NCBI RefSeq assembly: GCF_010730195.1
Contig: NZ_AP022613.1
Coordinates: forward strand, 124,001 to 188,000
DNA length: 64,000 nt
Origin: Mycobacterium conspicuum
Lineage (GTDB): Bacteria; Actinomycetota; Actinomycetes; Mycobacteriales; Mycobacteriaceae
Direction: 5' to 3'
The notes under the pieces: generated by a model
The model's input: only the letters and a program-made list of their open reading frames with translations
The model's database searches: none
What the model was told of the DNA's origin: nothing
In this document: positions 16,809 to 27,584 of the stretch, piece after piece
How the letters are laid out: the number at the start of each line of letters is the position of its first letter
Position numbering within the stretch: the first letter of the stretch is position 1
Translations under genes and position numbers: made by a program

Positions 16809-17897
16809 TCACCAGACGAACACCGGCTTGACGACCTTGCCGGCGAGCACGTCGGCGACGGCGGTGTTGATCTCGCTGAACGGATAGGTCGCGATCAGGT
16901 CATCGACGTCGAACTCGCCGGCCGCGTTCAGTGCGATCAGGCGTGGCACCATCTCGTGCGGATCGGAGTCGCCCTCGATGCTCGATCTGATGACCTTGCC
17001 CGACTGCAGCAGGTCGATGGCGTCGATCGTGTACTCCTCGGCGCCGAGGCCGAGCGCGATCAGCGTGCCCCGGCTCCGCAGCGATTGCTGGGCCTGCTTG
17101 ACGACGGCCGAGATCGCGGTGGTGTCGATCGCGTAGCTCGCGCCGCCGCCGGTCAGCTGCTTCACCTGCTCGACAACGTCTGTGCTGCTTGGGTTTACGC
17201 CGATCGCGCCGAACTTGGCCGCGGCGTCACGGCGGCTCTGCAGCGGGTCAACGGCGACGATGGTGCCGACCTTCAGGTGCTTGGCGGCGGCCAGCGCGGC
17301 CAGCCCGACGGCGCCGACGCCGTACACCACCAGGCTGTCGGCCGGACCCGGCTTGAGCACGTTGAGCACGGTGCCGGCGCCGGTTTGGAAGCCACACCCG
17401 TACGGCGCCACCTTCGTCAGGTCCACCGCCTTGTCGACGACGACGCAGTTGTCGGCGTACGCGATCGCGTGCATCGAGAGGCTGGACTGCCCGAAGAAGT
17501 TGCCGTAGACGGGGGAGCCGTCGCGGGTGTATGTGGTCGAGCCGTCGGTGCGCATGCCCATGTAGTTCAGCGCCATCGCGTTCCCGCAATAACCGACCAG
17601 TCCGTTGGCGCAGTCTGTGCAGGCACGGCAGGAGCGGAAGCTGAGCACCACGTGGTCGCCGACGGTGACGTTCTTGACGCTTGGGCCGACCGCCTCCACG
17701 ACGCCGGCGCCCTCGTGGCCGAAGACCCGCGGGAACATCAGTTCCGGCAGGGTGTCCTTGAGGTGAATGTCGGTGTGGCAGAGCCCCGTCGCGACGATCC
17801 GGACGAGGATTTCGTCGTCGCGCGGACCGTCGAGCTCCACGTCTTGAAGCGAGAAGTCGTCGCCCTGCTGGTTGACAATCGCCACGGTGGTCTTCAT
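16809..17897 (-). CDS. Zn-dependent NAD(P) alcohol dehydrogenase (aryl/NDMA-type medium-chain family)
   Basis: A 362-residue class III-like zinc alcohol dehydrogenase from ATG 17897 with GGAG upstream. Catalytic zinc ligands lie in TGLCHTDIHL and FGHEGAG, with a third Cys in PYGCGFQTGAG. The structural zinc site is SCRACTDCANGLVGYCGN. The Rossmann motif is VYGVGAVGLAALAAAKHL, followed by VDPLQSRR. The overall pattern matches the M. tuberculosis AdhB/AdhD group, which oxidises aryl or short-chain alcohols with tightly bound NAD. It is alone on its strand and faces the secreted-protein gene. Confidence 0.85.
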   Translation of the reverse strand: MKTTVAIVNQQGDDFSLQDVELDGPRDDEILVRIVATGLCHTDIHLKDTLPELMFPRVFGHEGAGVVEAVGPSVKNVTVGDHVVLSFRSCRACTDCANGLVGYCGNAMALNYMGMRTDGSTTYTRDGSPVYGNFFGQSSLSMHAIAYADNCVVVDKAVDLTKVAPYGCGFQTGAGTVLNVLKPGPADSLVVYGVGAVGLAALAAAKHLKVGTIVAVDPLQSRRDAAAKFGAIGVNPSSTDVVEQVKQLTGGGASYAIDTTAISAVVKQAQQSLRSRGTLIALGLGAEEYTIDAIDLLQSGKVIRSSIEGDSDPHEMVPRLIALNAAGEFDVDDLIATYPFSEINTAVADVLAGKVVKPVFVW

Positions 17898-18039
17898 TGA
17901 TTCTCCTGCCTCATTGGAACGTGGCCATTCAGCCATGTGCAGAAATACCATGTTCCCGCGGGTTCCGAGGCATTAACAACGGCGTCCGAAGCGTGCTGAT
18001 CGGCGACGGCGGCACCGGAGGACGCGGCTCGCCTTGGGT

Positions 18040-19698
18040 CTAGTGGTGGCCGCCGCTTTCGCTGGAGCCGGCACTGCCGCTGGAGGGTTCGCTGCCGGCC
18101 GAAGGTGCGCCGCCGCTGGAGGGTTCGCTGCCGGCCGAAGGTGCGCCGCCGCTGGGCGTTTCGCTGCCGACGGCCGGGCCGCCATGGTCGGAAGGCGCAC
18201 CTCCGCTGGGCGTTTCGCTGCCGCCGACCGGTCCACCGTGCTCGGAAGGCCCACCGCTGCTTGGGGTTTCGCCGCCGCTGGCCGGCCCGCCATGCTCGGG
18301 AGGCGTACCGGCACCGGGTGGCGTCCCGCCCTCAGGCGATCCTCCGCCGGGAGTTCCGTGGCTCGGGCCGGGGCCGTTGACGGGTCCGCCATGTCCACCG
18401 GGATTCGGCCACGAACCTTGCCCCGGGGGAGGTTCGTGGGATGGCGGCCAATGCGTCGGTGGGAGGTGGATCGGCGGTGGAACGTGGATTGGGGGTGGGA
18501 CGTGTACCGGCGGCGGGACCACGACCACCGGCGGGTCGGGCAATTGAATCGGCGGCGCGGGAGCCTGCACTATCGGGGGGATCACCACCGGGAGCGGCGC
18601 TGCGGGAGCCTGAGCGGGCGCAGCGGGAACCGGAACGGGCGCCGCCGGAGCCGGAGCCGCCGCGGGAGCCGGAGCCGCCGGGGGAGCCGGCGGGCTTAAT
18701 GGCTTGGGCGCCACCGCATTTGTCGCCGCCACCGGCGCAGGGGCGGGCGCGGCCGACGCCTGCTCAAACGGGGCGATGATGCCGCGAAGCGGGGCCGGCA
18801 GCAAACCGACCGTGCTGTGGACGCCGAGCGTCATTGCTACCTCAAGGGCGATCACCGCGGTAAAGCCGGCGACCGCCAACGCGGTTCCGACTAGCAGGAC
18901 CGGCCTGCGACGCGGCCTAGCCGCGATGACGACAGTCGGGGCACCCGCCTCGTCGTCGGTCGCGGCGCTGCCGGCAATGCCGTCGTCGTCCGGGTCGCCG
19001 AAGTCCAGGGCGTAAGCCAGCGCCGCCGTGGACGACGCGAACAACGGCGCATTCGCCGAGGCCAGGGCCGCTCCGCGGGCCAATGCCGTCTCCGGCTCTT
19101 CGGGCACGTTCACGATGAGCGACGTCGCCGCTTCCAGATCCGGCTTGAGAGCGGCGACGTCAACGTCGCGGCCGACCAGAACCAGGCCGCCCGGGCGCGT
19201 CGGCAACCCATCGAGCTCGGCGACCAGCTTCAACAGCTCGGCGCTGGCCGCGTGCTGGACATCGGTGACGGAACCGTCGGAGGTGTCGATGACGGCGAGG
19301 GTCGCGGTGTCCGGCTCGACGAACAGCATCGCGGTCTGTTCGTAACCCAGTGCGCCACCCACGGATTGAGTGAAGGCGGAGGCGGCCAGAAACGCCGACA
19401 CCAGCATCACGTTTTCCATCTTGTGGGCCGTCAGCGCGTCGCGTAGCGCCGGCGCTTCAAGCTGGTCGGTGCAGGCGACGCCGACGGCCGACAGCTCGAG
19501 GCCGGCGCGGGCCGCGTCTTCGCGGGTCGCCAGGAGGGCGGCGAGCACCCGATCAGATGCGCTGACGGTGGGCGCGCCGTCGTCGGCGGTGACGGCGAAC
19601 GCATTCGTGTCTACCGTCGTGCCGTCGCCGTTTTCGCCCTGCAGCAGCACCATCTGTACCGAGGCCGGTGCCATCGAGACTCCGAGCACGATATCCAT
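18040..19698 (-). CDS. DUF7159-type protein, copy 2: degenerate Hsp70-like domain, one TM, Pro-rich then Gly/Ser-rich tail
   Basis: A 552-residue protein from ATG 19698 (MDIVLGVSMAPASVQMVLLQ). The N-terminal 265 residues follow the family order, including NVMLVSAFLAASAFTQSVGG, LFVEPDTATLAVIDT, GLVLVGRDVDVAALKPDLE and PETALARGAALASANAPLF. The TM segment is near VLLVGTALAVAGFTAVIALE. The tail begins Pro/Ala-rich, passes through HVPPPIHVPPPIHLPP, then becomes tandem GSETPSGGAPS-type repeats ending in GGHH. It is the only copy not adjacent to another family member; it sits downstream of the hydrolase-cyclase gene on the same strand. Confidence 0.8.
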   Translation of the reverse strand: MDIVLGVSMAPASVQMVLLQGENGDGTTVDTNAFAVTADDGAPTVSASDRVLAALLATREDAARAGLELSAVGVACTDQLEAPALRDALTAHKMENVMLVSAFLAASAFTQSVGGALGYEQTAMLFVEPDTATLAVIDTSDGSVTDVQHAASAELLKLVAELDGLPTRPGGLVLVGRDVDVAALKPDLEAATSLIVNVPEEPETALARGAALASANAPLFASSTAALAYALDFGDPDDDGIAGSAATDDEAGAPTVVIAARPRRRPVLLVGTALAVAGFTAVIALEVAMTLGVHSTVGLLPAPLRGIIAPFEQASAAPAPAPVAATNAVAPKPLSPPAPPAAPAPAAAPAPAAPVPVPAAPAQAPAAPLPVVIPPIVQAPAPPIQLPDPPVVVVPPPVHVPPPIHVPPPIHLPPTHWPPSHEPPPGQGSWPNPGGHGGPVNGPGPSHGTPGGGSPEGGTPPGAGTPPEHGGPASGGETPSSGGPSEHGGPVGGSETPSGGAPSDHGGPAVGSETPSGGAPSAGSEPSSGGAPSAGSEPSSGSAGSSESGGHH

Positions 19699-19753
19699 CC
19701 ACCGATCCTCGCCGAGCAAGCTGTGTCCGGGTCCTGCCGCAGTTATGCGGTGT

Positions 19754-21100
19754 TTATGAAGCCGGGCCGCCCGTCGGAGTCGTCACCCGGTAGACGTCGA
19801 CCTCCTCGGGCAGGCCTTTAAGGTGTTGTGCTCCAAGGCTTTCAAAGATCAGGCCCGATCCGGCGGAGAGGTCGCGCACCGTGCGGCTGGCCAGCACCTC
19901 ACCCGTGCCCGCCAACGCGCCGATGCGAGCCCCGGTGTGCACGGCCATGCCGCTCCACTCGTCGCCGCGTCGCTCGCATTCACCGGTGTGCACGCCCGCT
20001 CGGATCCGGAGACCACGCGTGGCGAGGGCCGGGATCAGTTCCAACGCGCAGCGGGCCGCCTTGGTGGGCCCGTCGAAAAGCGCGAAGACCCCGTCTCCGG
20101 TGTGTTTCGCGCGGCGGCCGCCGTACTTCTCCAACAACCAGTCGACGGCCTTGTCATGTGCGTCGAGCTGGCGACGCCACTGAGCATCGCCACGAGCGCT
20201 GAGCAACTCGGTGGAACTGACGATGTCGGTGAACAGCACCGTCTTAAACACCCGTTCGTCGACGGCGGCACTCGATGTGCCGCAGACGAAGTCGAGGATC
20301 GCCGAACCCACCGCGTCATCCACCAGCGCGTGCGGCCCCTCGGGGAGTGTCTTGAACTGGGATCCGGGAATGCCGGCCGCCAATGCTCTCGCGCCCTCCA
20401 CTGAAGCCATTTGATCCCCGGGCCTCGCGAGCACAAGAGTGGGGGCTCGGATGGAACCAAGAATGCCGCGGACGTCGATCTCGAGCAGCGCCTGCCACAG
20501 CCAGGTGGCCATCGTCGGGCTCGCGCTCGTCCGTTGATACCGGCCATAGAGGTCCCGAAATCCTGGTATGTTGGCAAGCTCGCCGAAGAACAGTTCAGCG
20601 AGCACGCCGTCACCCCAATGACTTTCGATGGCCTCGAGATGCTTGGCCTTCTCTTGGGCGGTGAATCCCCAGGGGTAATCCGGCAGCTCCTGGGAGAACC
20701 GTGCCATCACGCCATACATCACCAGCGATTGAACGCGCTCCGGATACGTGGCGGCGAACAACACGCTCATCGGGCCACCCTCGGACATCCCGAAAAACGC
20801 TGGGCGATCAACTTTCGCGTCGTCGAGTACGGCGTGCAGATCATCCATTCGCTCGTCCAAAGGGGGGACGCGGGTGGCCGGGTCCGAGAGGCCGGTGCCG
20901 CGTTTGTCCCACACAATGACCCGGGTGACCTCCGCCAGTTGTTCGACGACGGCCGCGACCGGACTTGCGGGGTCGTCGGCGAGATCGACGTTGCTGAACC
21001 AGCCGGGGTTCCACACCAGCGTCGTGTCACCCTGGCCGAACTCGCGGTAGGCGAGCCGGACGGAGCCGTTGCGCGCATAGCGGACCCGTCGGTCGGTCAT
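19754..21100 (-). CDS. alpha/beta-hydrolase fused to class III adenylate cyclase domain, copy 1
   Basis: A 448-residue two-domain protein. Residues 1-270 are an alpha/beta-hydrolase fold with an intact nucleophile elbow GMSEGG and a late His in GPHALVDD. Residues 280-445 are a class III nucleotide cyclase catalytic domain: metal Asp in LFTDIVSSTE, the purine-specifying Lys and second Asp in AKHTGDGVFALF, and RAGVHTGECE. The architecture is that of M. tuberculosis Rv1900c (LipJ). With Lys present the domain should prefer ATP. Divergent from the prpE gene with 69 bp between starts, so promoters may overlap. Confidence 0.8.
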   Translation of the reverse strand: MTDRRVRYARNGSVRLAYREFGQGDTTLVWNPGWFSNVDLADDPASPVAAVVEQLAEVTRVIVWDKRGTGLSDPATRVPPLDERMDDLHAVLDDAKVDRPAFFGMSEGGPMSVLFAATYPERVQSLVMYGVMARFSQELPDYPWGFTAQEKAKHLEAIESHWGDGVLAELFFGELANIPGFRDLYGRYQRTSASPTMATWLWQALLEIDVRGILGSIRAPTLVLARPGDQMASVEGARALAAGIPGSQFKTLPEGPHALVDDAVGSAILDFVCGTSSAAVDERVFKTVLFTDIVSSTELLSARGDAQWRRQLDAHDKAVDWLLEKYGGRRAKHTGDGVFALFDGPTKAARCALELIPALATRGLRIRAGVHTGECERRGDEWSGMAVHTGARIGALAGTGEVLASRTVRDLSAGSGLIFESLGAQHLKGLPEEVDVYRVTTPTGGPAS

Positions 21101-21169
21101 TCCGACATCTTGGCATCACCGGAGCCGCCGCGGGGTAGCGTGCATCACAAAATAAGGAAGCGAGCGGGC

Positions 21170-23040
21170 ATGGGCGGCTACCGGGAACTGTTCAGCGCGA
21201 GCCTCAACGACCCCGAAACCTTCTGGGCGCAGGCCGCGAGAGACGTGACGTGGCTTGATCCGCCGCAGCGGGTGCTGGACGACAGCCGCTCGCCTTTCTA
21301 CCGGTGGTTTCCCGACGCGACACTCAACACCTGCGCCAATGCGCTCGACCGCCACGTCGCCGGCGGGCGCGCCGAACAGGCGGCGCTGATCTACGACTCG
21401 CCGGTGACCGGTGTCAAGCGCAGCTACACCTACGGCGAGCTGCTGGACCAGACCGCCCGGTTCGCCGGCGCGCTGCGGGACCTCGGCGTGGCCAAGGGCG
21501 ACCGGGTGGTGCTCTACATGCCGATGATTCCCGAGGCCGTCATCGCGATGCTGGCGTGCGCCCGGCTCGGTGCGGTGCACTCGGTGGTGTTCGGCGGCTT
21601 CGCCGCGCACGAGCTGGCCACCCGGATCGACGACGCGCACCCGACCGTCATCGTCTCCGCCTCCTGCGGCATCGAGCCGTCGGGGCCGGTGCACTACAAG
21701 CCGATGCTCGACGCGGCGCTCGAGTCGGCTCGGCACAAGCCGCGCAGCTGCGTCGTGGTGCAGCGGGATCAGCACCGCTGCGCGCTGACCGCCGGGCGCG
21801 ACGTGGAATGGCATGAGCTGATGGCTAATTCAGCGCCCGCCGACGCGGTGCCGGTGGCGGCCACCGACCCGTTGTATGTGCTCTACACCTCGGGCACGAC
21901 CGGCAAGCCGAAGGGCATCGTGCGCGACAACGGCGGACACGCGGTGGCGTTGTTGTGGAGCATGCGGCACATCTACGACATCCAGCCCGGCGACGTCTTT
22001 TGGGCGGCTTCGGATGTGGGTTGGGTCGTCGGGCACTCCTACATCGTCTACGGGCCGCTGCTCCTCGGAGCGACGACGGTGCTGTACGAGGGCAAGCCCG
22101 TCGGTACCCCGGATCCCGGCGCGTTTTGGCGCGTGGCGGCCGAACACCGGGTCAAGGCGCTGTTCACCGCGCCGACCGCGATCCGCGCGATCCGCAAAGA
22201 AGACCCGGGTGGCGCACACCTGGGCAAGTACGACCTGTCCGCGCTGCGGTATCTGTTTCAAGCCGGTGAACGCCTCGACCCCGATACCTACCTGTGGGCC
22301 TCCGAGAAGCTCGGCATCCCGGTCGTCGATCACTGGTGGCAAACCGAAACCGGCTGGGCCATCGCGGCCAATCCCATGGGCGTGGAACAGTTTTCGATCA
22401 AGCCGGGCTCACCGACGTTGCCGATGCCCGGCTACGACGTACGCGTCCTGCGCGCCGACGGCTCGGCGTGCGAGCCCGGCGAGGAGGGCGCGATCTGCGT
22501 CAGATTGCCGCTGCCGCCGGGCGCGCTGCCCACGCTGTGGGGTGACGACGCCCGCTTCGAGGCCGCCTATCTGTGCGAGCACCGCGGTCACTACCTCACC
22601 GGGGACGGCGGGTACCTCGACGAGGACGGCTATCTGTACGTGCTGGGCCGCATCGACGACGTGATCAACGTCGCCGGACATCGTTTCGCCACCGGCCCGA
22701 TGGAGGCTCTGGTGGCCGCGCACCCGGCGGTCGCCGAGTGCGCGGTGATCGGGGTCGCCGACGAGATCAAGGGGCAGGTTCCGCGCGCACTCGTGGTGCT
22801 CAAGCGCGGCGCGTCGGCCGACGGTCTCGCCGAGGACCTGATCGCGACGGTGCGCAACGAGATCGGAGCGGTGGCCTGCTTCAAACAGGTCGATGTCGTG
22901 CCCGCGTTACCGAAGACCCGATCGGGAAAGATCTTGCGAAAGACCATGCGCGACATGACCCAGGGCACAGACGGGCCGGTGCCGTCGACCATCGAGGATC
23001 CCAACGTGCTGCAGTTGATTCGCCCGATTCTGCGGTCATA

Positions 23041-23041
<1 letters not shown>
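21170..23041 (+). CDS. prpE: propionyl-CoA synthetase (PrpE-like, acetyl-CoA synthetase family)
   Basis: A 623-residue AMP-forming acyl-CoA synthetase from ATG 21170 with AGGAAG 10-15 bp upstream. Motifs in order: P-loop TSGTTGKPKGIVRDNGGH, WWQTETGW, YLTGDGGYLDEDGYLYVLGR, DDVINVAGHR, and the C-terminal catalytic Lys in TRSGKILRKTM, the usual acetylation target. VRDNGGH after the P-loop is characteristic of PrpE rather than Acs. It activates propionate for the methylcitrate or methylmalonyl routes. The stop codon shares its last base with the GTG of mtnA, so translation is coupled. Confidence 0.8.
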
Positions 23042-24009
<968 letters not shown>

Positions 24010-24069
24010 CCGGCCGGCCCCGACGAGGATCCGGTGGGTTCCCGCTCGGCATGGGCGCGCGCCGCCGAA

Positions 24070-25593
24070 TTACAACAGGCCGAGTTCCCGTGCCCGGCTG
24101 ACCGCCGTGCTGCGGCATTCAACGCGGAGCTTGCGGTACACGGCTCGCTGGTGGGTCTTCACGGTATTCAGCGAGACGTATAGCCGCGCAGCGATCTCAC
24201 TTCGCGATAGCCGGCTTGGGAGCAGCCGAAGGACCTCAAGCTCCTTGGGGGTCAGCTCCTCACCGGCCGCGCACCCCGGGTTGCGCGAAGTCACCGCGAC
24301 GGCCGTGCTCCGCTCGCCCGACTGGACACCCCGATTGAACTTGTCGCACCAGTCTGCGGCGATCAGATCAGCACTGCGCGCGATGTCACCGCCAGCGACC
24401 AGATGGCGCTCCGCCTCATCTATGAGGCCCTCAGTCTCGAGCCAGGTTGCGGCTCGCCGGTGCAGATCGGCGACGAGATCCGGCTCGCTGCGCTGCAGCT
24501 CGGTGCGCAGTAACTCTCCGAACAGCTGGTGATACCGGTACCAGTGGCGCGACATGTCCAGCGGCATCACGAATAGGTTTTCGCGCTCGATCTTATGCAA
24601 GACCGCGGCCGAGCCGGACGTTTGCAGCACCGCGTCGCACAGCTCACCGCAGAGTCGGCCCAAAACCGAGGTATGTAGCAAAAAGTCACGCAGTTCCGGT
24701 GGCTGACCGTCGAGCACCTCGGCCATCAAATAGTCGACGATGTGACGGTTATCGCCGGCGAACGTGGTGATAAATGCTGCCGCATCGGTGCGACCTGCCA
24801 GCGACAGCCCGGCGAGATACAGACCCGCGGCCCACCCCTCCGTACGGTGACACAACAGCTGGACGTCCCCGTCGGTCAACTCCCAACCGAGCACGCCGCC
24901 GAGCAGGTCTGCGGCTTCGCCGACTTGAAACCGCAGCTCCTCGGCTCGCAGCTCCAGCAGCTCGCCGCGGGCCCGCAACCGTGCCAACGGCAGCATGGGA
25001 TCCGAACGGGTGGCGATGACCAACTGGAAGGTCGGCGGCATCCGTTCGACGACGAAACCGACCTGCTCGTGCACGGCCCGATTTGTAACCAGGTGATAGT
25101 CGTCGAGGATCAACGCGATCTGGTGGTCGATCCCAGCCAACTCGTCGAGCAGTGTCGGCAAGACCACGTGTCGAGGGTCGGCACCCATCTTGATGAGCTC
25201 GATCGCACGCGGCGCCGCTCCCGGGCTGGCCTTATCCAGCGCCGCGAGCACGTAGGCCCAAAATCGCGCCGGATCATTGTCGAACGCATCAAGGGAAAGC
25301 CAGCACCGCCGGCGGCGGTCATCGACGCCGCTCACCCATTGGGCCAACAGCGTCGTCTTGCCCCAGCCCGCCGGCGCACTGAGCAACGTGAGCTTGAGAG
25401 AGGGTTCCGCCGAGAGGATTTCGACTAGAGCTGTCCGTTCGATGAGCGGGGCGCGGATGGCCGGTGCCGCCGACTTGGCGGCAAGCAGCAGCGCGGGTTC
25501 GCCGGCATCAGTGCCTGCTTCGCCCTCGACCTCGAAGAGGGAAGGCGGGGTGCACAGCAGATCGGAGATATTGGAGCTGCCTGCGACGAGCAT
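24070..25593 (-). CDS. MalT-type LuxR-family regulator with internal deletion
   Basis: A 507-residue protein from ATG 25593 (MLVAGSSNISDLL). It has the STAND/MalT NTPase domain: Walker A LLSAPAGWGKTTLLAQW, Walker B LILDDYH, sensor VIATRSDP, and the winged-helix part through RLCGELCDAVL and HRRAATWLETEGLIDEAERH. It then passes almost directly into a LuxR HTH (ELTPKELEVLRLLPSRLSRS). Family members are usually 850-900 residues with a long TPR-like superhelix between these parts; here only about 35 residues connect them. Upstream TTG at 25659 is in frame but not favoured. It may sense an island metabolite in a reduced form or be decaying. Confidence 0.7.
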   Translation of the reverse strand: MLVAGSSNISDLLCTPPSLFEVEGEAGTDAGEPALLLAAKSAAPAIRAPLIERTALVEILSAEPSLKLTLLSAPAGWGKTTLLAQWVSGVDDRRRRCWLSLDAFDNDPARFWAYVLAALDKASPGAAPRAIELIKMGADPRHVVLPTLLDELAGIDHQIALILDDYHLVTNRAVHEQVGFVVERMPPTFQLVIATRSDPMLPLARLRARGELLELRAEELRFQVGEAADLLGGVLGWELTDGDVQLLCHRTEGWAAGLYLAGLSLAGRTDAAAFITTFAGDNRHIVDYLMAEVLDGQPPELRDFLLHTSVLGRLCGELCDAVLQTSGSAAVLHKIERENLFVMPLDMSRHWYRYHQLFGELLRTELQRSEPDLVADLHRRAATWLETEGLIDEAERHLVAGGDIARSADLIAADWCDKFNRGVQSGERSTAVAVTSRNPGCAAGEELTPKELEVLRLLPSRLSRSEIAARLYVSLNTVKTHQRAVYRKLRVECRSTAVSRARELGLL

Positions 25594-25674
25594 GCTTTGA
25601 ACGTTAGTCGCGGTATCGCGCTGATCGTGGGCCACTTGGGTGCGGTGAGAAGGGGCCAATTGAGCCCGACGTTT

Positions 25675-27087
25675 TCAGGGCAGCAGTCCGATCAGGGCGT
25701 CCAACGCCGCCGACCACGCGCTCGGCGCGGGCGCTGCGAACCCGACCACCAAGCCGTTCCGCTCGCGGCCGGCTTCCGGATGGCGAAACAGATCAAGACC
25801 CTCCACGCCGAGCCGTCGCCACGCGCGTTGATGACACAGCTGGCTCTCGTCGGCATCGGCAAGCTCAAGCATCACGTGCAGACCTGCAGGCATTCCTGCG
25901 ACGGTGGTCTTCTGGGATGACTTGGCAACAGCTGCGACGAGTTGCTCGCGGCGGCGCTGGTACTGGGCGCGCATCGTGCGGATGTGTCGGTCGTAGGAAC
26001 CGGACACGATGAATTCGGCCATCGCCAACTGGTCAACGAAACTGGAGGTCTCCTCGCGCTCACCCCTCTGCTGGGCCACTGCATGGACGAGTCGGTCCGG
26101 CAGCACCAGCCACCCGAGCCGCAGCCCCGGTGCCAGCGACTTGCTCGCCGTTCCCATGTAGATGACATGTTCGGGGTCGATGCCTTGCAGCGCACCGACA
26201 GGGGCGCGGTCGTACCGAAATTCGCCGTCGTAATCATCTTCGATGATCAGTCCGCCGGTACGTCGCGCCCAATCAACAACGGCCGCCCGGCGGTCGGAAT
26301 GCAAAGGCACGCCGAGGGGAAACTGGTGTGACGGCGTGAGCAGCACACAGCCCACATCTGCCATGCCGTCCAAGGCCATGACATCAGCGCCCCGTGAGTC
26401 CACTGTCAGCGGCGGGCAACGCAACTGCGCACGAACGAGCGACGCCCGCTGTGCGCGCAGGCCAAAAGCCTCGACGGCAACGGCGGCTACCCCGGCTGCC
26501 GCCAGCGCGCCGGCGACCAGATTCAATCCTTCGGCGGCGCCGCTGCAGATGATGATGTTGCCCGGTCGGGCCCGGACTCCCCGCGCACGCGCAAGATACT
26601 CGGCAAGGGCGGTGCGAAGCTCCGGGCGCCCGTGGGGATCGGCGTAGCCGAACGCCTCGAACGGTGCGACGTTCAACGCGCGCTTGACCGCACGGCTCCA
26701 CTCCGTCCGTGGAAACGACGACAGGTCCGGATGTCCCGGCCGGAAGTCGTGGTCCAACTGGCGCGGCGTCCGTGGCTTGGGGGATGAAGCGACGGACCGG
26801 ACGACCTGGGCCGCGCGTTGGGCAACCTGCGTGCCTGAGCCATGCTGTGATGTCAGCCAGCCCTCGGCGATGAGTTCGGCGTACGCGCGGGCAACGGTGT
26901 TTCTCGCGACACCGAGGTCGGCGGCCAGCGCACGACTTGAGGGCAACTGGACGCCCGGCACCAATCGCCCCGATCGGATCGCGTCGCGAATGGCTTCCAT
27001 CACACCGTCACGTACCTTGCCGCCGGGGCGGTCCAAGTAGAGATCCAACCCGGCGACCGAGCTTTGTGATTCGGTTATTGCACTCAT
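25675..27087 (-). CDS. MocR/PdxR-type regulator: GntR HTH fused to PLP aminotransferase-like domain
   Basis: A 470-residue protein from ATG 27087 (MSAITESQSS). The N-terminal GntR winged helix covers about residues 15-85 (VMEAIRDAIRSGRLVPGVQL, VARNTVARAYAELIAEGWL). The fold-type I aminotransferase domain contains FGYADPHGRPELR, IICSGAAEGLNLV, IIEDDYDGEFRYDR and the Schiff-base Lys in GTASKSLAPGLRLGW. Such regulators sense an amino or PLP adduct. It is divergent from the 27339 operon, and the shared 251-bp gap contains the double palindrome at 27252-27293, its likely operator. Confidence 0.85.
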   Translation of the reverse strand: MSAITESQSSVAGLDLYLDRPGGKVRDGVMEAIRDAIRSGRLVPGVQLPSSRALAADLGVARNTVARAYAELIAEGWLTSQHGSGTQVAQRAAQVVRSVASSPKPRTPRQLDHDFRPGHPDLSSFPRTEWSRAVKRALNVAPFEAFGYADPHGRPELRTALAEYLARARGVRARPGNIIICSGAAEGLNLVAGALAAAGVAAVAVEAFGLRAQRASLVRAQLRCPPLTVDSRGADVMALDGMADVGCVLLTPSHQFPLGVPLHSDRRAAVVDWARRTGGLIIEDDYDGEFRYDRAPVGALQGIDPEHVIYMGTASKSLAPGLRLGWLVLPDRLVHAVAQQRGEREETSSFVDQLAMAEFIVSGSYDRHIRTMRAQYQRRREQLVAAVAKSSQKTTVAGMPAGLHVMLELADADESQLCHQRAWRRLGVEGLDLFRHPEAGRERNGLVVGFAAPAPSAWSAALDALIGLLP

Positions 27088-27251
27088 GTCATGCTCGACC
27101 CACGACGCTCCCCACGTCGGCGATCCCGTCCATGGCGTCATCTCTCCTAGAAGGAGTACTTAAGGATACGCGGGCCATGTTCGCCGCATCGCTGCGCTTC
27201 GCGACTAGCGAGCAAGCACGCCGACGATCCGCCCCGTGAACACCTTCTTAC

Positions 27252-27293
27252 TCACCCGGGTGAATTGGCTCGCCGGGTGATGACGACTCACCC
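27252..27293. promoter_or_regulatory. double-palindrome operator, copy 1
   Basis: A perfect 12-bp palindrome TCACCCGGGTGA (27252-27263) is followed after 11 bp by GGGTGA (27275-27280), a 7-bp spacer and TCACCC (27288-27293). The same half-site TCACCC is therefore present four times. An almost identical arrangement recurs at 33978-34018. It lies between the MocR gene and the first gene of block 1, about 46 bp before that gene. Confidence 0.75.
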
Positions 27294-27338
27294 CGCGTCG
27301 GTGAAAGCTGGCTCAGCAGAGAGCAAGCGGAGGGCTAA

Positions 27339-27584
27339 GTGCAGCCGACGATTTACCAAATCTGCATTCGGGGGCGGGTAACCGAGCGGCTCGGGTCCGC
27401 ACTCGAAGGGATGCACCTCGAGGGCGGTACCACCGACACCGTTTTCAGTGGTGAAATCCGCGACCAGTCACAGCTTTACGGGCTCCTCGACCGGGTCCGT
27501 GACCTAGGTCTGGAACTCGTCAGCGTACAACCGCAGCCCGAGGCCGACTCGACAACAACAACACACATCAGGAAGGACCTGTAA
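27339..27584 (+). CDS. small conserved actinobacterial protein, first gene of block 1
   Basis: An 81-residue protein, GTG start behind GGAGGG. Sequence features: IYQICIRGRVTERLGSALEG, a central GEIRDQSQLYGLLDRVRDLG and a hydrophilic tail. I recognise the pattern as a short actinobacterial family that often precedes oxidoreductases but has no assigned function; the ferredoxin/ACT-like strand-helix spacing suggests a small regulatory domain. Its TAA overlaps the ATG of the next gene (TAATG), showing tight translational coupling. Confidence 0.65.
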   Translation: MQPTIYQICIRGRVTERLGSALEGMHLEGGTTDTVFSGEIRDQSQLYGLLDRVRDLGLELVSVQPQPEADSTTTTHIRKDL

